Shown: one piece after another, positions 1 through 8,531 of the stretch | Position numbering within the stretch: position 1 is the stretch's first letter | Layout: every line of letters begins with the position of its first letter | DNA from: Pseudothauera rhizosphaerae | GTDB lineage: Bacteria; Pseudomonadota; Gammaproteobacteria; Burkholderiales; Rhodocyclaceae | NCBI RefSeq assembly: GCF_004801305.1 | Contig: NZ_SSOD01000001.1 | Span: 1 to 64,000, forward strand | Direction of reading: 5' to 3' | DNA length: 64,000 nt | The notes under the pieces: model-generated | Told to the model about the DNA's origin: nothing | The model's input: only the letters and a program-made list of their open reading frames with translations | Databases searched by the model: none | Made by a program: the position numbers and the translations under genes

Positions 1-183
1 GGCGGCGTACTCCAACTCGGAAAAGCTCGATTGCATCGGCCCACGTCCTGTCATTCGAACACAGCCTCCATTATCTCAAGCGCATCTCTGTGCCGGGGCG
101 CCGGCGGAGGAATAAATCAGCGATTCCCTAAAGGCTGTGAATGTCACAGTCGTGGTATGAACACCCTGACCAAGGAAGAAACG

Positions 184-516
184 ATGCCAACATACGTGGA
201 AATTATGGCGCAGATCGAGGCATTGCAGAAGCAGGCCGAGGCGATCCGAGAAGCCGAAATTACGAGCGTGATCGCCGAGATCAGACAGAAGATTCGTGAC
301 TATGAACTGACCGCCGCCGATCTGGGTTTTGGTGCCATAGGACCTGCAAAGGAAGAGCGTATCAAGCAACCGACGACTCGTGCCTCGGTTAAGCCCAAGT
401 ACCGGGATCCTGTCTCGGGCAAAACCTGGCCCTGCCGCGGGATGATGCCAAAGTGGATGAAGGCTGCGCTGGAGGCCGGACACACCCGCGAGGAGTTCTT
501 GATTCCGGAAACCTGA
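184..516 (+). CDS. H-NS family histone-like DNA-binding protein
   Basis: A 110-residue protein of the H-NS family, nucleoid-associated proteins that bind AT-rich DNA and silence transcription. The first half (about residues 1-50) is charged and helical, as expected for the oligomerisation coiled coil. The C-terminal part has the family pattern KYRDPVSGKTW followed by PKW. The core DNA-reading loop is unusual: most betaproteobacterial members have a GRGR-like core here, whereas this one reads CRGMMP, so the second arginine is methionine. The start at 184 is chosen because AAGGA (172-176) lies 7 nt upstream; an in-frame ATG at 157 and the longer frame from 31 lack a comparable site. It lies 12 bp upstream of a polysaccharide glycosyltransferase, a class of gene H-NS often represses, but a role there is inference. 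Confidence 0.85.
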   Translation: MPTYVEIMAQIEALQKQAEAIREAEITSVIAEIRQKIRDYELTAADLGFGAIGPAKEERIKQPTTRASVKPKYRDPVSGKTWPCRGMMPKWMKAALEAGHTREEFLIPET

Positions 517-528
517 TCTCCCGCACAG

Positions 529-1914
529 ATGCCTTATTCTCCGAGCTACTCCCCCACTTTTGCTGAACGGTACCCCGTTACGCAGGCCGCAGCACTGATC
601 GATGCGGGTGTCGCCATGCTGGCGGCACATATCGCGTTCTTCATGCGTTTCGGCACTTTCGATCTCCCCTCCCACTATCTGATAGTGGCCATTACATGGG
701 CCAGTACGGTGGTGGCCTCCCTGTTCCTGATGGGGGCGTATGGGTCGTGGCGCGGACAGTCCTTTCTGCGGCAAGTTATGCATGTTGCCGGGGGCTGGCT
801 GCTTGCCGTAGCAATGCTGGCGATGTTCGGCTTCCTGCTGAAGACGTCGGCCAGTTATTCACGCCTTTGGGCCACCTACACCGTACTCATCAGTGTCGGG
901 CTGGGCATCAGCTTGCGTCTGCTGACCTTTCTGGCACTGCGCTGGGCCCGCCGGGCGGGGCGCAACCTGAAGCAGGTATTGGTGGTAGCCCCTACTGGAC
1001 GCAAGGGACTTCGTCTGCCCGCCGAACTCGCCCTGCGCTCCCAGGGCTACGCCGTGGCTGGAATTGTGGAGTGTGACCAGTCATCCGACTGGCTCACCAC
1101 CTTACCCGAACAGGCCGACACGACGGGAGCACACGAAGTGTGGCTAATGTTGCCGCTGAGCGAAGGAGCGCACATCCAGTCCGCCCTCTATGCACTGCGC
1201 CACCACGTGGTATCCGTCCGCTTCATGCCGCAACTGGACGACCTTCCACTGCTCAACCACCAGGTGAGCCGCGTGGCAGGATTCTATTCCATCGATCTCA
1301 GCGCCACACCGATGGACGGGGCAGCGCGAATCGCCAAGCGAATAGAGGATCTTGTGCTCGGTTGGCTGATATTTATATTGATACTGCCGGTATGTGGGGT
1401 CATCGCACTAACAATCAAACTGACTTCACCCGGGCCGGTATTGTTCAAGCAGTATCGGACCGGCATCAACGGTCGTAATTTCAAAGTGTACAAGTTCCGT
1501 ACTATGGTGGTGCACCATGAGGCTGACGGGCAGGTGACTCAGGCAAAGAAGGGAGACGCCCGCATCACGCCTATCGGAGCTTTCCTGCGTCGTACGAGCC
1601 TGGACGAATTGCCGCAGTTCTACAATGTGCTGCAGGGCCGGATGTCAATTGTCGGGCCTCGACCGCATGCTCTTGCGCATAACGAGTACTACAAGGACAT
1701 GGTTGAGTCCTATATGCAGCGCCATAAGGTCAAACCGGGCATTACGGGTTGGGCGCAGGTGAACGGCCTTCGCGGCGAGACCGATACACTGGAGAAGATG
1801 AAGGCTCGCGTGGAGCATGATCTCTGGTATATCGACAACTGGTCGCTATGGCTTGATCTGAAGATAATTCTCTTGACGATCTTCAAGGGATTCATCAACC
1901 CGAACGCTTATTGA
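529..1914 (+). CDS. Undecaprenyl-phosphate sugar phosphotransferase (exopolysaccharide priming enzyme)
   Basis: A 461-residue inner-membrane enzyme of the polyprenyl glycosylphosphotransferase family (WcaJ/WbaP-like). It transfers a sugar-1-phosphate, probably glucose, to undecaprenyl phosphate as the first step of exopolysaccharide repeat-unit assembly. Four hydrophobic segments fall in about residues 15-135, followed by a soluble nucleotide-binding-like region. A fifth membrane segment near residue 285 leads into the catalytic domain. That domain shows KFRTM, then DELPQFYNVLQGRMS and IVGPRP, the conserved catalytic block. Length matches the TIGR03023/03025-type subfamily. No other polysaccharide genes are seen downstream; any cluster must lie to the left of the window. 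PEP-CTERM bacteria often carry such enzymes, which fits the PEP-CTERM gene near 15 kb. Confidence 0.9.
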   Translation: MPYSPSYSPTFAERYPVTQAAALIDAGVAMLAAHIAFFMRFGTFDLPSHYLIVAITWASTVVASLFLMGAYGSWRGQSFLRQVMHVAGGWLLAVAMLAMFGFLLKTSASYSRLWATYTVLISVGLGISLRLLTFLALRWARRAGRNLKQVLVVAPTGRKGLRLPAELALRSQGYAVAGIVECDQSSDWLTTLPEQADTTGAHEVWLMLPLSEGAHIQSALYALRHHVVSVRFMPQLDDLPLLNHQVSRVAGFYSIDLSATPMDGAARIAKRIEDLVLGWLIFILILPVCGVIALTIKLTSPGPVLFKQYRTGINGRNFKVYKFRTMVVHHEADGQVTQAKKGDARITPIGAFLRRTSLDELPQFYNVLQGRMSIVGPRPHALAHNEYYKDMVESYMQRHKVKPGITGWAQVNGLRGETDTLEKMKARVEHDLWYIDNWSLWLDLKIILLTIFKGFINPNAY

Positions 1915-1942
1915 GTCCGTCTGACCGACCGCAGCGCGGCGG

Positions 1943-3100
1943 TTATCCCAAGAGCGCGCAGAGTTCCACCAGTGACAAGGCCTGCGCCCCGCCGGCCATC
2001 GGATAGCTTTCCGTTCCGGGATAGACGACAAACTTGCGGGCGGGCTGGAGGTCTTCGCAGGCGGAGTGAAAACCCCGTTCCAGCCTGGGGCTAAGACTGC
2101 GCTTGACCTCGACGGCCCAGAGGGCGCCATCCGGGCGGTACAGCACGATGTCGATTTCCGCGCCGCCGCTTGTACGGTAGAAGTACGCTTGGGTATCGGC
2201 GCCGGCGCACGCCAGCAGGTTTTCCAGTACGAACCCTTCCCAACTGGCCCCCAGCACGGGGTGCCCGAGCAGCGCCTCCTGCGTCCCGATGCCGAGCAGC
2301 GCATGCACCAGACCGCTGTCCCTGACGTAGATCTTGGGTGATTTCACCAGCCGTTTTCCGACGTTGGCATGCCAGGGCGGCAAACGGCGTACCAGCAGGA
2401 GATCGCACAGGAGGTCGATGTAGCGATGGGCCGTCTTGGCGTCCACGCCGAGGTTGCGGGCGAGTTGGGCCACATTCAGCAGGCTGCCTTGCAGGTGGGC
2501 GAGCATGGTCCAGAAACGGCGCAGGGTTTCGGCTGGGATGCGCGGCCCGAACTGCGGAACATCCCGTTCGAGATAGGTGCGTATGAAGTTCTGCCGCCAG
2601 CGCAGACTACGTTCGTCGTTCGCCGCGGAAAAGCTGTCCGGGAGTCCTCCACGCAACCACAGGCGGTTCGCCGCTGCTTCGCCCACCTCCGTGACTACCA
2701 GCGGCCCCAACTCCATGTAGGAGACCCGCCCCGCAAGCGTTTCACCCGATTGGGCGAGAAGATCAAGGGAAGCGGAACCGAGCAGCAGGTACAGCCCACT
2801 ACGCCGTCCTGCGCGCCGGGCCTGGTCGATCAGGCCGCGCAGAACGGGAAACAATGCGGGGACGCGATGAACCTCATCCAGAATGACGAGCTTGTCCTGA
2901 TGACCAGCCAGGTAGAGTTCGGCTTCGAACAACTTGGCACGATCCGCATCCGATTCCAGGTCCAGATACAGGCTGGGCCGCCCCTGCGCCAGTTGCAGTG
3001 CCAGGGTGGTCTTGCCCACCTGCCTGGGGCCGAGCAATACGACGGCTGGCGTATGGGCGAGTTCTTCGATGAGGAGCGGTAGGATCTGACGGTCAAACAT
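1943..3100 (-). CDS. AAA ATPase with DUF4143 domain
   Basis: A 385-residue ATP-binding protein. The Walker A motif GPRQVGKTT is at residues 24-32 and the Walker B LVILDEVH at 71-78. A winged-helix-like middle and the C-terminal DUF4143 region follow. The end carries a PD-(D/E)xK-like pattern, with EID followed after a short spacer by EVK in the stretch AVEVKRS. Members of this family are common, patchily distributed and of unknown biological role; they are often treated as archaeo-eukaryotic-like ATPases coupled to a degenerate nuclease fold. The gene stands alone, converging on the glycosyltransferase with 28 bp between the stops. No toxin or defence partner is visible beside it. Confidence 0.85.
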   Translation of the reverse strand: MFDRQILPLLIEELAHTPAVVLLGPRQVGKTTLALQLAQGRPSLYLDLESDADRAKLFEAELYLAGHQDKLVILDEVHRVPALFPVLRGLIDQARRAGRRSGLYLLLGSASLDLLAQSGETLAGRVSYMELGPLVVTEVGEAAANRLWLRGGLPDSFSAANDERSLRWRQNFIRTYLERDVPQFGPRIPAETLRRFWTMLAHLQGSLLNVAQLARNLGVDAKTAHRYIDLLCDLLLVRRLPPWHANVGKRLVKSPKIYVRDSGLVHALLGIGTQEALLGHPVLGASWEGFVLENLLACAGADTQAYFYRTSGGAEIDIVLYRPDGALWAVEVKRSLSPRLERGFHSACEDLQPARKFVVYPGTESYPMAGGAQALSLVELCALLG

Positions 3101-3432
3101 TCTTGCAATCGTGGAATTTCATTCCTAGATTTGCAAGGATATCGAGAACATGAAGACAGTCAAGATTCCCGTCGGGATGGTCGCATGAAGCCTCCGTATG
3201 GGTGGCCTCCTCCGTACGGGTCCTCCTGCGCCGTGCGGCCCGTGGGGTGAACCCTCGCACAACGTTGCCGAGGCCAGGGTACGGATGTTGCACCAGCCAT
3301 GGGTTCGTGGCCCGGATGGAGCCGAAGGCGGAATCCGGGGCAACGGTGGTGGTGGCACGGCCGCTCCCGGATTGCGCTGCGCTCCATCCGGGCTACGGTG
3401 CTCCACATCGCGGCCAAGGCCGCTCCTACAGG
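3101..3432 (+). repeat. Intergenic region with dispersed palindromic repeats
   Basis: This 332-bp gap between the ATPase gene start and the polA stop has no convincing gene. It holds three repeat units. An inverted copy of a CCCGGAT...ATCCGGG element lies at 3311-3340 and a forward copy at 3366-3392. A unit with the core GCGGCCAAGGCCGCTCC is at 3407-3430. The forward element recurs at 6995-7021 and the last unit recurs as an inverted pair at 57879-57929. They look like REP-type repeats confined to gaps between transcription units; the two facing copies at 3311-3392 could fold and end polA transcription. Confidence 0.7.
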
Positions 3433-6150
3433 TCAGTGCGCCTCATCCCAGTTCGCCCCCGCCCCCACTTCCACCAGCAGCGGCACGGCCAGTTGCGCCA
3501 CGCCCCCCATCAGCACCGGCAGTTCGGCACGAACCCGTTCGAGTTCCCCGCTGGGCACCTCCAGCACCAGCTCGTCGTGCACCTGCAGGATCAGGCGCGA
3601 ATCCAGCCGTTCGCGCTTGAGCCAGGCGCTGACGGCGATCATGGCCTTCTTGATGAGGTCGGCGGCGGTGCCCTGCATGGGCGCGTTGATCGCCGCGCGT
3701 TCGGCGGCCTGGCGGCGGCCGGCTTGCTGGGCGCGGATGTCGGGCAGGTAGAGGCGGCGGCCGAAGACTGTCTCGACGTAGCCACGCTCACGCGCTTCGA
3801 CACGGGTGCGATCCATATACTCGGCCACGCCGGGGTAGCGGGCGAAGTAGCGGTCGATCCAGCCCTGGGCGGCAACGCGTTCGATGCCCAGGTTCTTGGC
3901 CAGGCCGTGGGCGCTCATGCCGTAGATGAGGCCGAAGTTGATCACCTTGGCGTAGCGGCGCTGCTCGCTGGTAACTTCGGCCGGCACGGCGCCGAAGACT
4001 TCCGCAGCGGTGGCGCGGTGGACGTCCTCGCCGCGGGCGAAGGCTTCCAGCAGGCGGGCGTCGTTGGAGAGGTGGGCCATGATGCGCAGTTCGATCTGCG
4101 AGTAGTCGGCCGAGACGATGAGGTGGTCGCGCGGTGCAATGAAGGCGGCGCGGATGCGGCGGCCTTCGGCGGTGCGGATGGGGATGTTCTGCAGGTTGGG
4201 GTCGGAGCTGGCGAGCCGACCGGTGACCGCGGTGGCCTGCGAGAAGCTGGTGTGTACGCGGCCCGTGCGCGGATTGACCATGCGCGGCAGCTTGTCGGCG
4301 TAGGTGCTCTTGAGCTTGGCAAACCCGCGGTGCTCCAGCAGCAGCTTGGGTAGCGGATAGTCTTCGGCGAGCTTTTCCAGCACTTCCTCGTCGGTGGAGG
4401 GCTGGCCGGTGGCGGTTTTCTTGACCACCGGCAGGCCGAGCTTGCCGAACAGGATTTCGCCGAGTTGCTTGGGGGAGCCCAGGTTGAAGGGCTGGCCGGC
4501 CAATTCGTAGGCCTCGCCTTCCAGCTCGTGCAGGCGGCGGCCGAGCTCCTGGCCGTGGCTAGCGAGCAGAAAGGGGTCGATGAGCACGCCAGTGCGTTCC
4601 ATCTCCAGCAGCACGGACAGGGTGGGCAGTTCGATGTCGCGGTAGAGCGCGGCCAGCCGGCTTTCGCGCTCGATCTGCGGCCACAGCTTGCGGTGCAGGC
4701 GCAGCGTGACGTCGGCGTCCTCGGCGGCGTATTCGATGGCGCGGTCCACCGCGACTTCGTCGAAGCCGATCTGCTTGGCGCCCTTGCCGCACACGTCCGT
4801 GTAGGGGATGGTGACGAGGCCCAGATGCCGCCTGGCGAGCGAATCCATGTCGTGAGACTTGTCGCTTTCCAGCACGTAGGACTGCAACAAAGTGTCATGG
4901 GCAATGCCGCCCAGGCGGATGCCGTGGTTGGCGAGCACGTGAGCGTCGTACTTGAGGTTCTGGCCGACCTTGGCGTGGGCGTCGGATTCCAGCCAGGGCT
5001 GAAGGGCCGCCAGCACCTCGTCCACCGGCAACTGCTCGGGCGCTTCCGTGCCGCGGTGGGCCAGCGGCAGGTAGGCGGCCTCGCCTGGCACGGTAGAGAA
5101 GGACATGCCGACCAGGCGCGCGGCCATGGGGTCGAGACTGGTGGTTTCGGTGTCGAAGGCGGTAAGTTCGGCGGCCCGGATCTTCGCCAGCCAGGCGTCG
5201 AAGGTGGGCCAGTCGAGGATGCCGACGTAGCCCGTGCGGTGGGCGCCGGGGGCGACGGGCGGATCGTCGGCCTCCGCGGCGGGTTCGCCCGCGGCCGCCG
5301 CCGCCGCGTTCTCCGCATCCTTGAGCCAGGAGCGGAACTCGAAACGCTCGTACAACGCGCGCAGCGCGGCCTTGTCGTCCTCGCGCGCGGGCAGGTCTTC
5401 CAGTTTCACCGGCAGGGCGACGTCCGTGACCACGGTGACCAGGCGGCGGCCGAGGGGCAGGAAATCGAGGTGCTTGCGCAGGTTCTCGCCCACCTTGCCG
5501 CCCACCTTGTCGGCGTTGGCCACCAGGTTGTCCAGCGTGCCGTACTCGGTGAGCCATTTCACCGCGGTCTTGGGGCCGCACTTTTCCACGCCGGGGACGT
5601 TGTCCACCGCATCGCCCACCAGGGCCAGGTAGTCGACGATGCGCTCGGGCGACACGCCGAACTTGGTGGTAACGCCGGCCTCGTCCAGCACTTCCTCGCT
5701 CATGGTGTTCACCCAGCGCACGCCGGGGCGCACGAGTTGGGTCAGGTCCTTGTCGCCGGTGGAGATCACCACTTCCCAGCCGCGTTCCGCGGCCTGGCGG
5801 GTGAGCGTGCCGATGACGTCGTCGGCCTCCACGCCGTCGATCATCAGCAGCGGCCAGCCTTCGGCCTGCACCGCCTCGTGCAGCGGCTCGATCTGCACGC
5901 GCAGGTCGTCCGGCATGGGGGGGCGGTGGGCCTTGTAGTCCGGGTACCAGTCGTCGCGGAAGGTCTTGCCCTTGGCGTCGAACACGCAGGCGCGGTATTC
6001 GGCGGCGTATTCGGATTCCAGCCGCCGCAGCATGGAGAGCACGCCGCGGATGGCGCCGGTGGGCTCACCCGCGCTGTTGCGCAGGTCGGGCAGGGCATGG
6101 AAGGCGCGGTACAGATAGCTGGAACCGTCGACGAGCAGCAGCGTGGGCAT
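3433..6150 (-). CDS. polA: DNA polymerase I
   Basis: A 905-residue DNA polymerase I with all three classical domains. The 5' nuclease domain (about 1-260) has the expected acidic residues in DGVEADD and GDKDL. The 3'-5' exonuclease domain begins near 310, and D333 and E335 in AFDTETTSLD indicate that proofreading is active. The polymerase domain carries DYSQIELR and, at 858, HDELVLEVP. It repairs DNA and removes Okazaki primers. The start at 6150 (MPTLLLVDGSSYLYRAF) is chosen because homology to the 5' nuclease begins there; the open frame continues upstream for 42 residues without family resemblance. It is divergent from the LOG-family gene, with 101 bp between the start codons. Confidence 0.97.
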   Translation of the reverse strand: MPTLLLVDGSSYLYRAFHALPDLRNSAGEPTGAIRGVLSMLRRLESEYAAEYRACVFDAKGKTFRDDWYPDYKAHRPPMPDDLRVQIEPLHEAVQAEGWPLLMIDGVEADDVIGTLTRQAAERGWEVVISTGDKDLTQLVRPGVRWVNTMSEEVLDEAGVTTKFGVSPERIVDYLALVGDAVDNVPGVEKCGPKTAVKWLTEYGTLDNLVANADKVGGKVGENLRKHLDFLPLGRRLVTVVTDVALPVKLEDLPAREDDKAALRALYERFEFRSWLKDAENAAAAAAGEPAAEADDPPVAPGAHRTGYVGILDWPTFDAWLAKIRAAELTAFDTETTSLDPMAARLVGMSFSTVPGEAAYLPLAHRGTEAPEQLPVDEVLAALQPWLESDAHAKVGQNLKYDAHVLANHGIRLGGIAHDTLLQSYVLESDKSHDMDSLARRHLGLVTIPYTDVCGKGAKQIGFDEVAVDRAIEYAAEDADVTLRLHRKLWPQIERESRLAALYRDIELPTLSVLLEMERTGVLIDPFLLASHGQELGRRLHELEGEAYELAGQPFNLGSPKQLGEILFGKLGLPVVKKTATGQPSTDEEVLEKLAEDYPLPKLLLEHRGFAKLKSTYADKLPRMVNPRTGRVHTSFSQATAVTGRLASSDPNLQNIPIRTAEGRRIRAAFIAPRDHLIVSADYSQIELRIMAHLSNDARLLEAFARGEDVHRATAAEVFGAVPAEVTSEQRRYAKVINFGLIYGMSAHGLAKNLGIERVAAQGWIDRYFARYPGVAEYMDRTRVEARERGYVETVFGRRLYLPDIRAQQAGRRQAAERAAINAPMQGTAADLIKKAMIAVSAWLKRERLDSRLILQVHDELVLEVPSGELERVRAELPVLMGGVAQLAVPLLVEVGAGANWDEAH

Positions 6151-6251
6151 GGCGGGCGGGTGAAGGAGCGAACGAAGGAACGAATGGTACCGCGGACGCG
6201 CTCTGGGGTATCGTTTACGCCTTTTCCCCCAACGTCCCGCAGCGTCCTTCC

Positions 6252-6974
6252 ATGACCGCAAAAGAGAAACTGCCACACGGCATCCCCAGCGAAGCCCGGC
6301 GCTTCAACGCCCGCGAATCCTGGCGCGTCTTCGGCATCATGGCCGAGTTCGTCGAGGCCACCGAGCGGCTCAGCGCGATCCGTCCGGCGGTCTCCATCTT
6401 CGGCAGCGCCCGCACGCCGCCGGATCACATGTACTACATGCTCACCGAGCGCATCGCCCGCCAGTTGTCGGACGCCGGCTTCGCGGTGATCTCGGGCGGC
6501 GGCCCGGGCATCATGGAAGCCGCCAACAAAGGGGCCTACTTCGGCAAGAGCCCGTCCGTCGGACTCAACATCCAGTTGCCCCACGAGCAGGCCGCCAACC
6601 CCTACCAGGACATCTCCCAGTCCTTCCAGCACTTCTTCGCGCGCAAATTCATGTTCGTGAAGTTCGCCACCGCCTACGTGGTCCTGCCCGGCGGCTTCGG
6701 CACGCTGGACGAGTTGCTGGAAGTCATGACCCTGATCCAGACGAAGAAGAGCCGGCGGATTCCCGTCATCCTGGTCCATGCGCCGTTCTGGAAGGGCTTG
6801 CTCGACTGGTTCCGCGACCGCCTGGTGAGCGAGCGCCTGATCAACCCGGAAGACCTGGATCTGGTCCAGGTCATCGACAAGCCGGAAGAGGTGGTCGAGG
6901 CCATCTTCAAGCACTACGAGGCGCGCGGCTTCCTGCCGCTGCCGGAAGAACACGAGCTGATGCTGAATCTGTAG
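6252..6974 (+). CDS. LOG family / TIGR00730 Rossmann-fold nucleotide phosphoribohydrolase
   Basis: A 240-residue member of the LOG (LONELY GUY) family, which hydrolyses cytokinin riboside 5'-monophosphates or related nucleotides to free base and ribose 5-phosphate. The two signature motifs are present: SGGGPGIMEA at 81-90 and PGGFGTLDE at 146-154. An arginine at about 131, in the position used for phosphate contact, is also there. The bacterial substrate is usually unknown; many such genes are housekeeping and annotated as decarboxylases in error. It starts at the first ATG and is followed by a repeat element before the next gene. Confidence 0.9.
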   Translation: MTAKEKLPHGIPSEARRFNARESWRVFGIMAEFVEATERLSAIRPAVSIFGSARTPPDHMYYMLTERIARQLSDAGFAVISGGGPGIMEAANKGAYFGKSPSVGLNIQLPHEQAANPYQDISQSFQHFFARKFMFVKFATAYVVLPGGFGTLDELLEVMTLIQTKKSRRIPVILVHAPFWKGLLDWFRDRLVSERLINPEDLDLVQVIDKPEEVVEAIFKHYEARGFLPLPEEHELMLNL

Positions 6975-6994
6975 CGCGCCCTCCACGCCGCCTT

Positions 6995-7028
6995 CCCGGA
7001 TTCCGCTGCGCTCCATCCGGGCTACAAT
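6995..7028 (+). repeat. CCCGGAT...ATCCGGG dispersed repeat ending in a -10-like box
   Basis: This copy of the element at 3366-3392 differs from it at one position within the 27-bp core (6995-7021). The termini are complementary (CCCGGAT / ATCCGGG), so it can form a stem. Its right edge runs into TACAAT at 7023-7028, a good sigma-70 -10 hexamer placed 27 bp before the start codon of the next gene. The repeat may therefore supply part of that gene's promoter, but no clear -35 was seen. Confidence 0.6.
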
Positions 7029-7054
7029 CGCATCACGCTCGCGGAGAATCCAAC

Positions 7055-7384
7055 ATGCATCGCAAACTACTCATCCTCGCCCTGGCCTGCGCGCTGCCGG
7101 CCTTCGCCCAGCAGCCGGCCGACCTGCAGCCACTGCCGGAACCGCCCCCGCCGCCGCCCGGCATGGCCGATGGCGACTTCGAACCGGAAGTCACCATCGT
7201 CAAGCGCGGCGAGGACACGGTGGAGGAATACCGCCTCAAGGGCCGGCTCTACATGGTCAAGGTGACCCCGCCCCACGGCACACCGTATTACCTGATCGAC
7301 CAGAAGGGCAACGGCCAGTTCGTGCGCGCGCAGGAAGCCGTGCCCACGCTGTCGGTGCCCATGTGGGTGATCCGGAGTTGGTGA
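7055..7384 (+). CDS. DUF2782 family exported protein
   Basis: A 109-residue small protein with a clear N-terminal signal peptide (LLILALACALPAFAQ, cleavage probably after AFA near residue 18). A proline-rich stretch (PEPPPPPPG) follows, then a compact domain containing EPEVTIVKRGEDTVEEYRLKG. This matches the DUF2782 family of betaproteobacteria, which has no known function and is commonly found between polA and thrB. It is predicted periplasmic. It lies between a repeat element upstream and an inverted repeat downstream. Confidence 0.85.
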   Translation: MHRKLLILALACALPAFAQQPADLQPLPEPPPPPPGMADGDFEPEVTIVKRGEDTVEEYRLKGRLYMVKVTPPHGTPYYLIDQKGNGQFVRAQEAVPTLSVPMWVIRSW

Positions 7385-7418
7385 TCCGCCATTTGCCCGG
7401 AAATTGAGTACATCACGG

Positions 7419-7487
7419 CCCGTTCGGGCTGAGCCTGTCGAAGCCCGGTCGATGCCCACGCCCTTCGACAAGCTCAGGGCGAACGGG
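7419..7487. repeat. Inverted repeat pair (GTTCGGGCTGAGCCTGTCGA type)
   Basis: Two facing copies of a widespread GC-rich unit lie between DUF2782 and thrB. The left arm at 7419-7443 contains GAGCCTGTCGAAG. The right arm at 7463-7487 contains CTTCGACAAGCTCAGG. The arms are almost fully complementary across 25 bp with a 19-nt spacer, so the transcript could form a long hairpin. It could serve as a bidirectional barrier or mRNA-stabilising element. A diverged single arm is seen near 36817-36838. Confidence 0.75.
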
Positions 7488-7511
7488 GCCATTTGAAGCC
7501 CCTGCCCCGCC

Positions 7512-8462
7512 ATGTCCGTCTTCACCCCCGTCACCGCCGAAGCACTCTCCGACTGGCTGCGTCGCTACGCGGTCGGCCGGCTTGCGCACGTGCAGGGCAT
7601 CTCGGCCGGGGTGCAGAACAGCAACTTCTTCGTCACCACCACGCTCGGACGCTACGTGCTGACGCTGTTCGAGACCATCCCGCGCGCGGAGCTGCCCTTC
7701 TACCTGCACCTGATGGCCCACCTGGCGCGCCACGGCCTGCCGGTGCCGGCGCCCATCGCCGACCAGGACAACGAATACCTCGGCACCCTGTCCGGCAAGC
7801 CCGCAGTGCTGGTCATGCGGCTCACCGGTCAAGCCGACCTGCCCGCCACCCCGGCGCGCTGCGAGCGCGTCGGCGCCATGCTCGCCGGACTGCACCTGGC
7901 GGGGCTCTCCTACGGCCGCCGCCAGGACAACCCGCGCGGCGCGGCCTGGCGCAGCGCCACTGCGGCCCAAGTGCGCCCCTTCCTGCCCGGCGACGAGCAG
8001 GCGCTGCTGGACGCAGAACTCGCCTTCCAGGTCCGGGTGCCCACCGACGCGCTGCCCCAGGGGGTGATCCACGCCGATCTTTTCCGCGACAACGTGCTGT
8101 GGGACGGGGAGCACATCGGCGGCGTGATCGACTTCTACTTCGCCGGCTGCGACGCGCTGCTGTTCGACGTGGCGGTGACCGTCAACGACTGGTGCGCCCT
8201 GCCCGGCGGCGCGCTGGACGAGGCGCGCTGCCGGGCACTGCTCGGCGCCTATCACGCCGAACGCCCCTTCACCGACGAAGAACGCGCCGCCTGGCCGGCC
8301 ATGCTGCGCGCCGCCGCACTGCGCTTCTGGCTGTCGCGCGCGGCGGATTTCCACCTGCCGCGGGCCGGCGAGATGGTGCTGGTGAAGGACCCCGACGAAT
8401 ACCGCGACATCCTGCGCCAGCGCACCCGAAACGTACCGCCGCTGGTAGCGGGCTCCCCGTGA
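7512..8462 (+). CDS. thrB: Homoserine kinase (ThrB, aminoglycoside-phosphotransferase fold)
   Basis: A 316-residue type II homoserine kinase, which phosphorylates L-homoserine with ATP in threonine synthesis. This form belongs to the choline/aminoglycoside kinase superfamily rather than the GHMP kinases. The catalytic loop HADLFRDN is at 187-194 and the metal-binding VIDFYFAG follows about 16 residues later. N-terminal VQNSNFFVTT matches the family nucleotide loop. Length is typical. No other threonine genes are adjacent. Confidence 0.94.
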   Translation: MSVFTPVTAEALSDWLRRYAVGRLAHVQGISAGVQNSNFFVTTTLGRYVLTLFETIPRAELPFYLHLMAHLARHGLPVPAPIADQDNEYLGTLSGKPAVLVMRLTGQADLPATPARCERVGAMLAGLHLAGLSYGRRQDNPRGAAWRSATAAQVRPFLPGDEQALLDAELAFQVRVPTDALPQGVIHADLFRDNVLWDGEHIGGVIDFYFAGCDALLFDVAVTVNDWCALPGGALDEARCRALLGAYHAERPFTDEERAAWPAMLRAAALRFWLSRAADFHLPRAGEMVLVKDPDEYRDILRQRTRNVPPLVAGSP

Positions 8463-8531
8463 CCCGCTGCACCACGAACGCCCGATCCCGGCAACAACCC
8501 CATCCGCCCCCGAATCCGGAACCGCACAGCG

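Noticed and set aside
1-183. Longer H-NS reading frame starting at base 31.
   Set aside because: The extra 51 residues are unlike the family, are cysteine- and glycine-rich, and have no ribosome site; the internal start at 184 does.
1943-3100. A defence or toxin-antitoxin role for the DUF4143 ATPase.
   Set aside because: It stands alone between housekeeping genes with no partner gene, so context gives no support.
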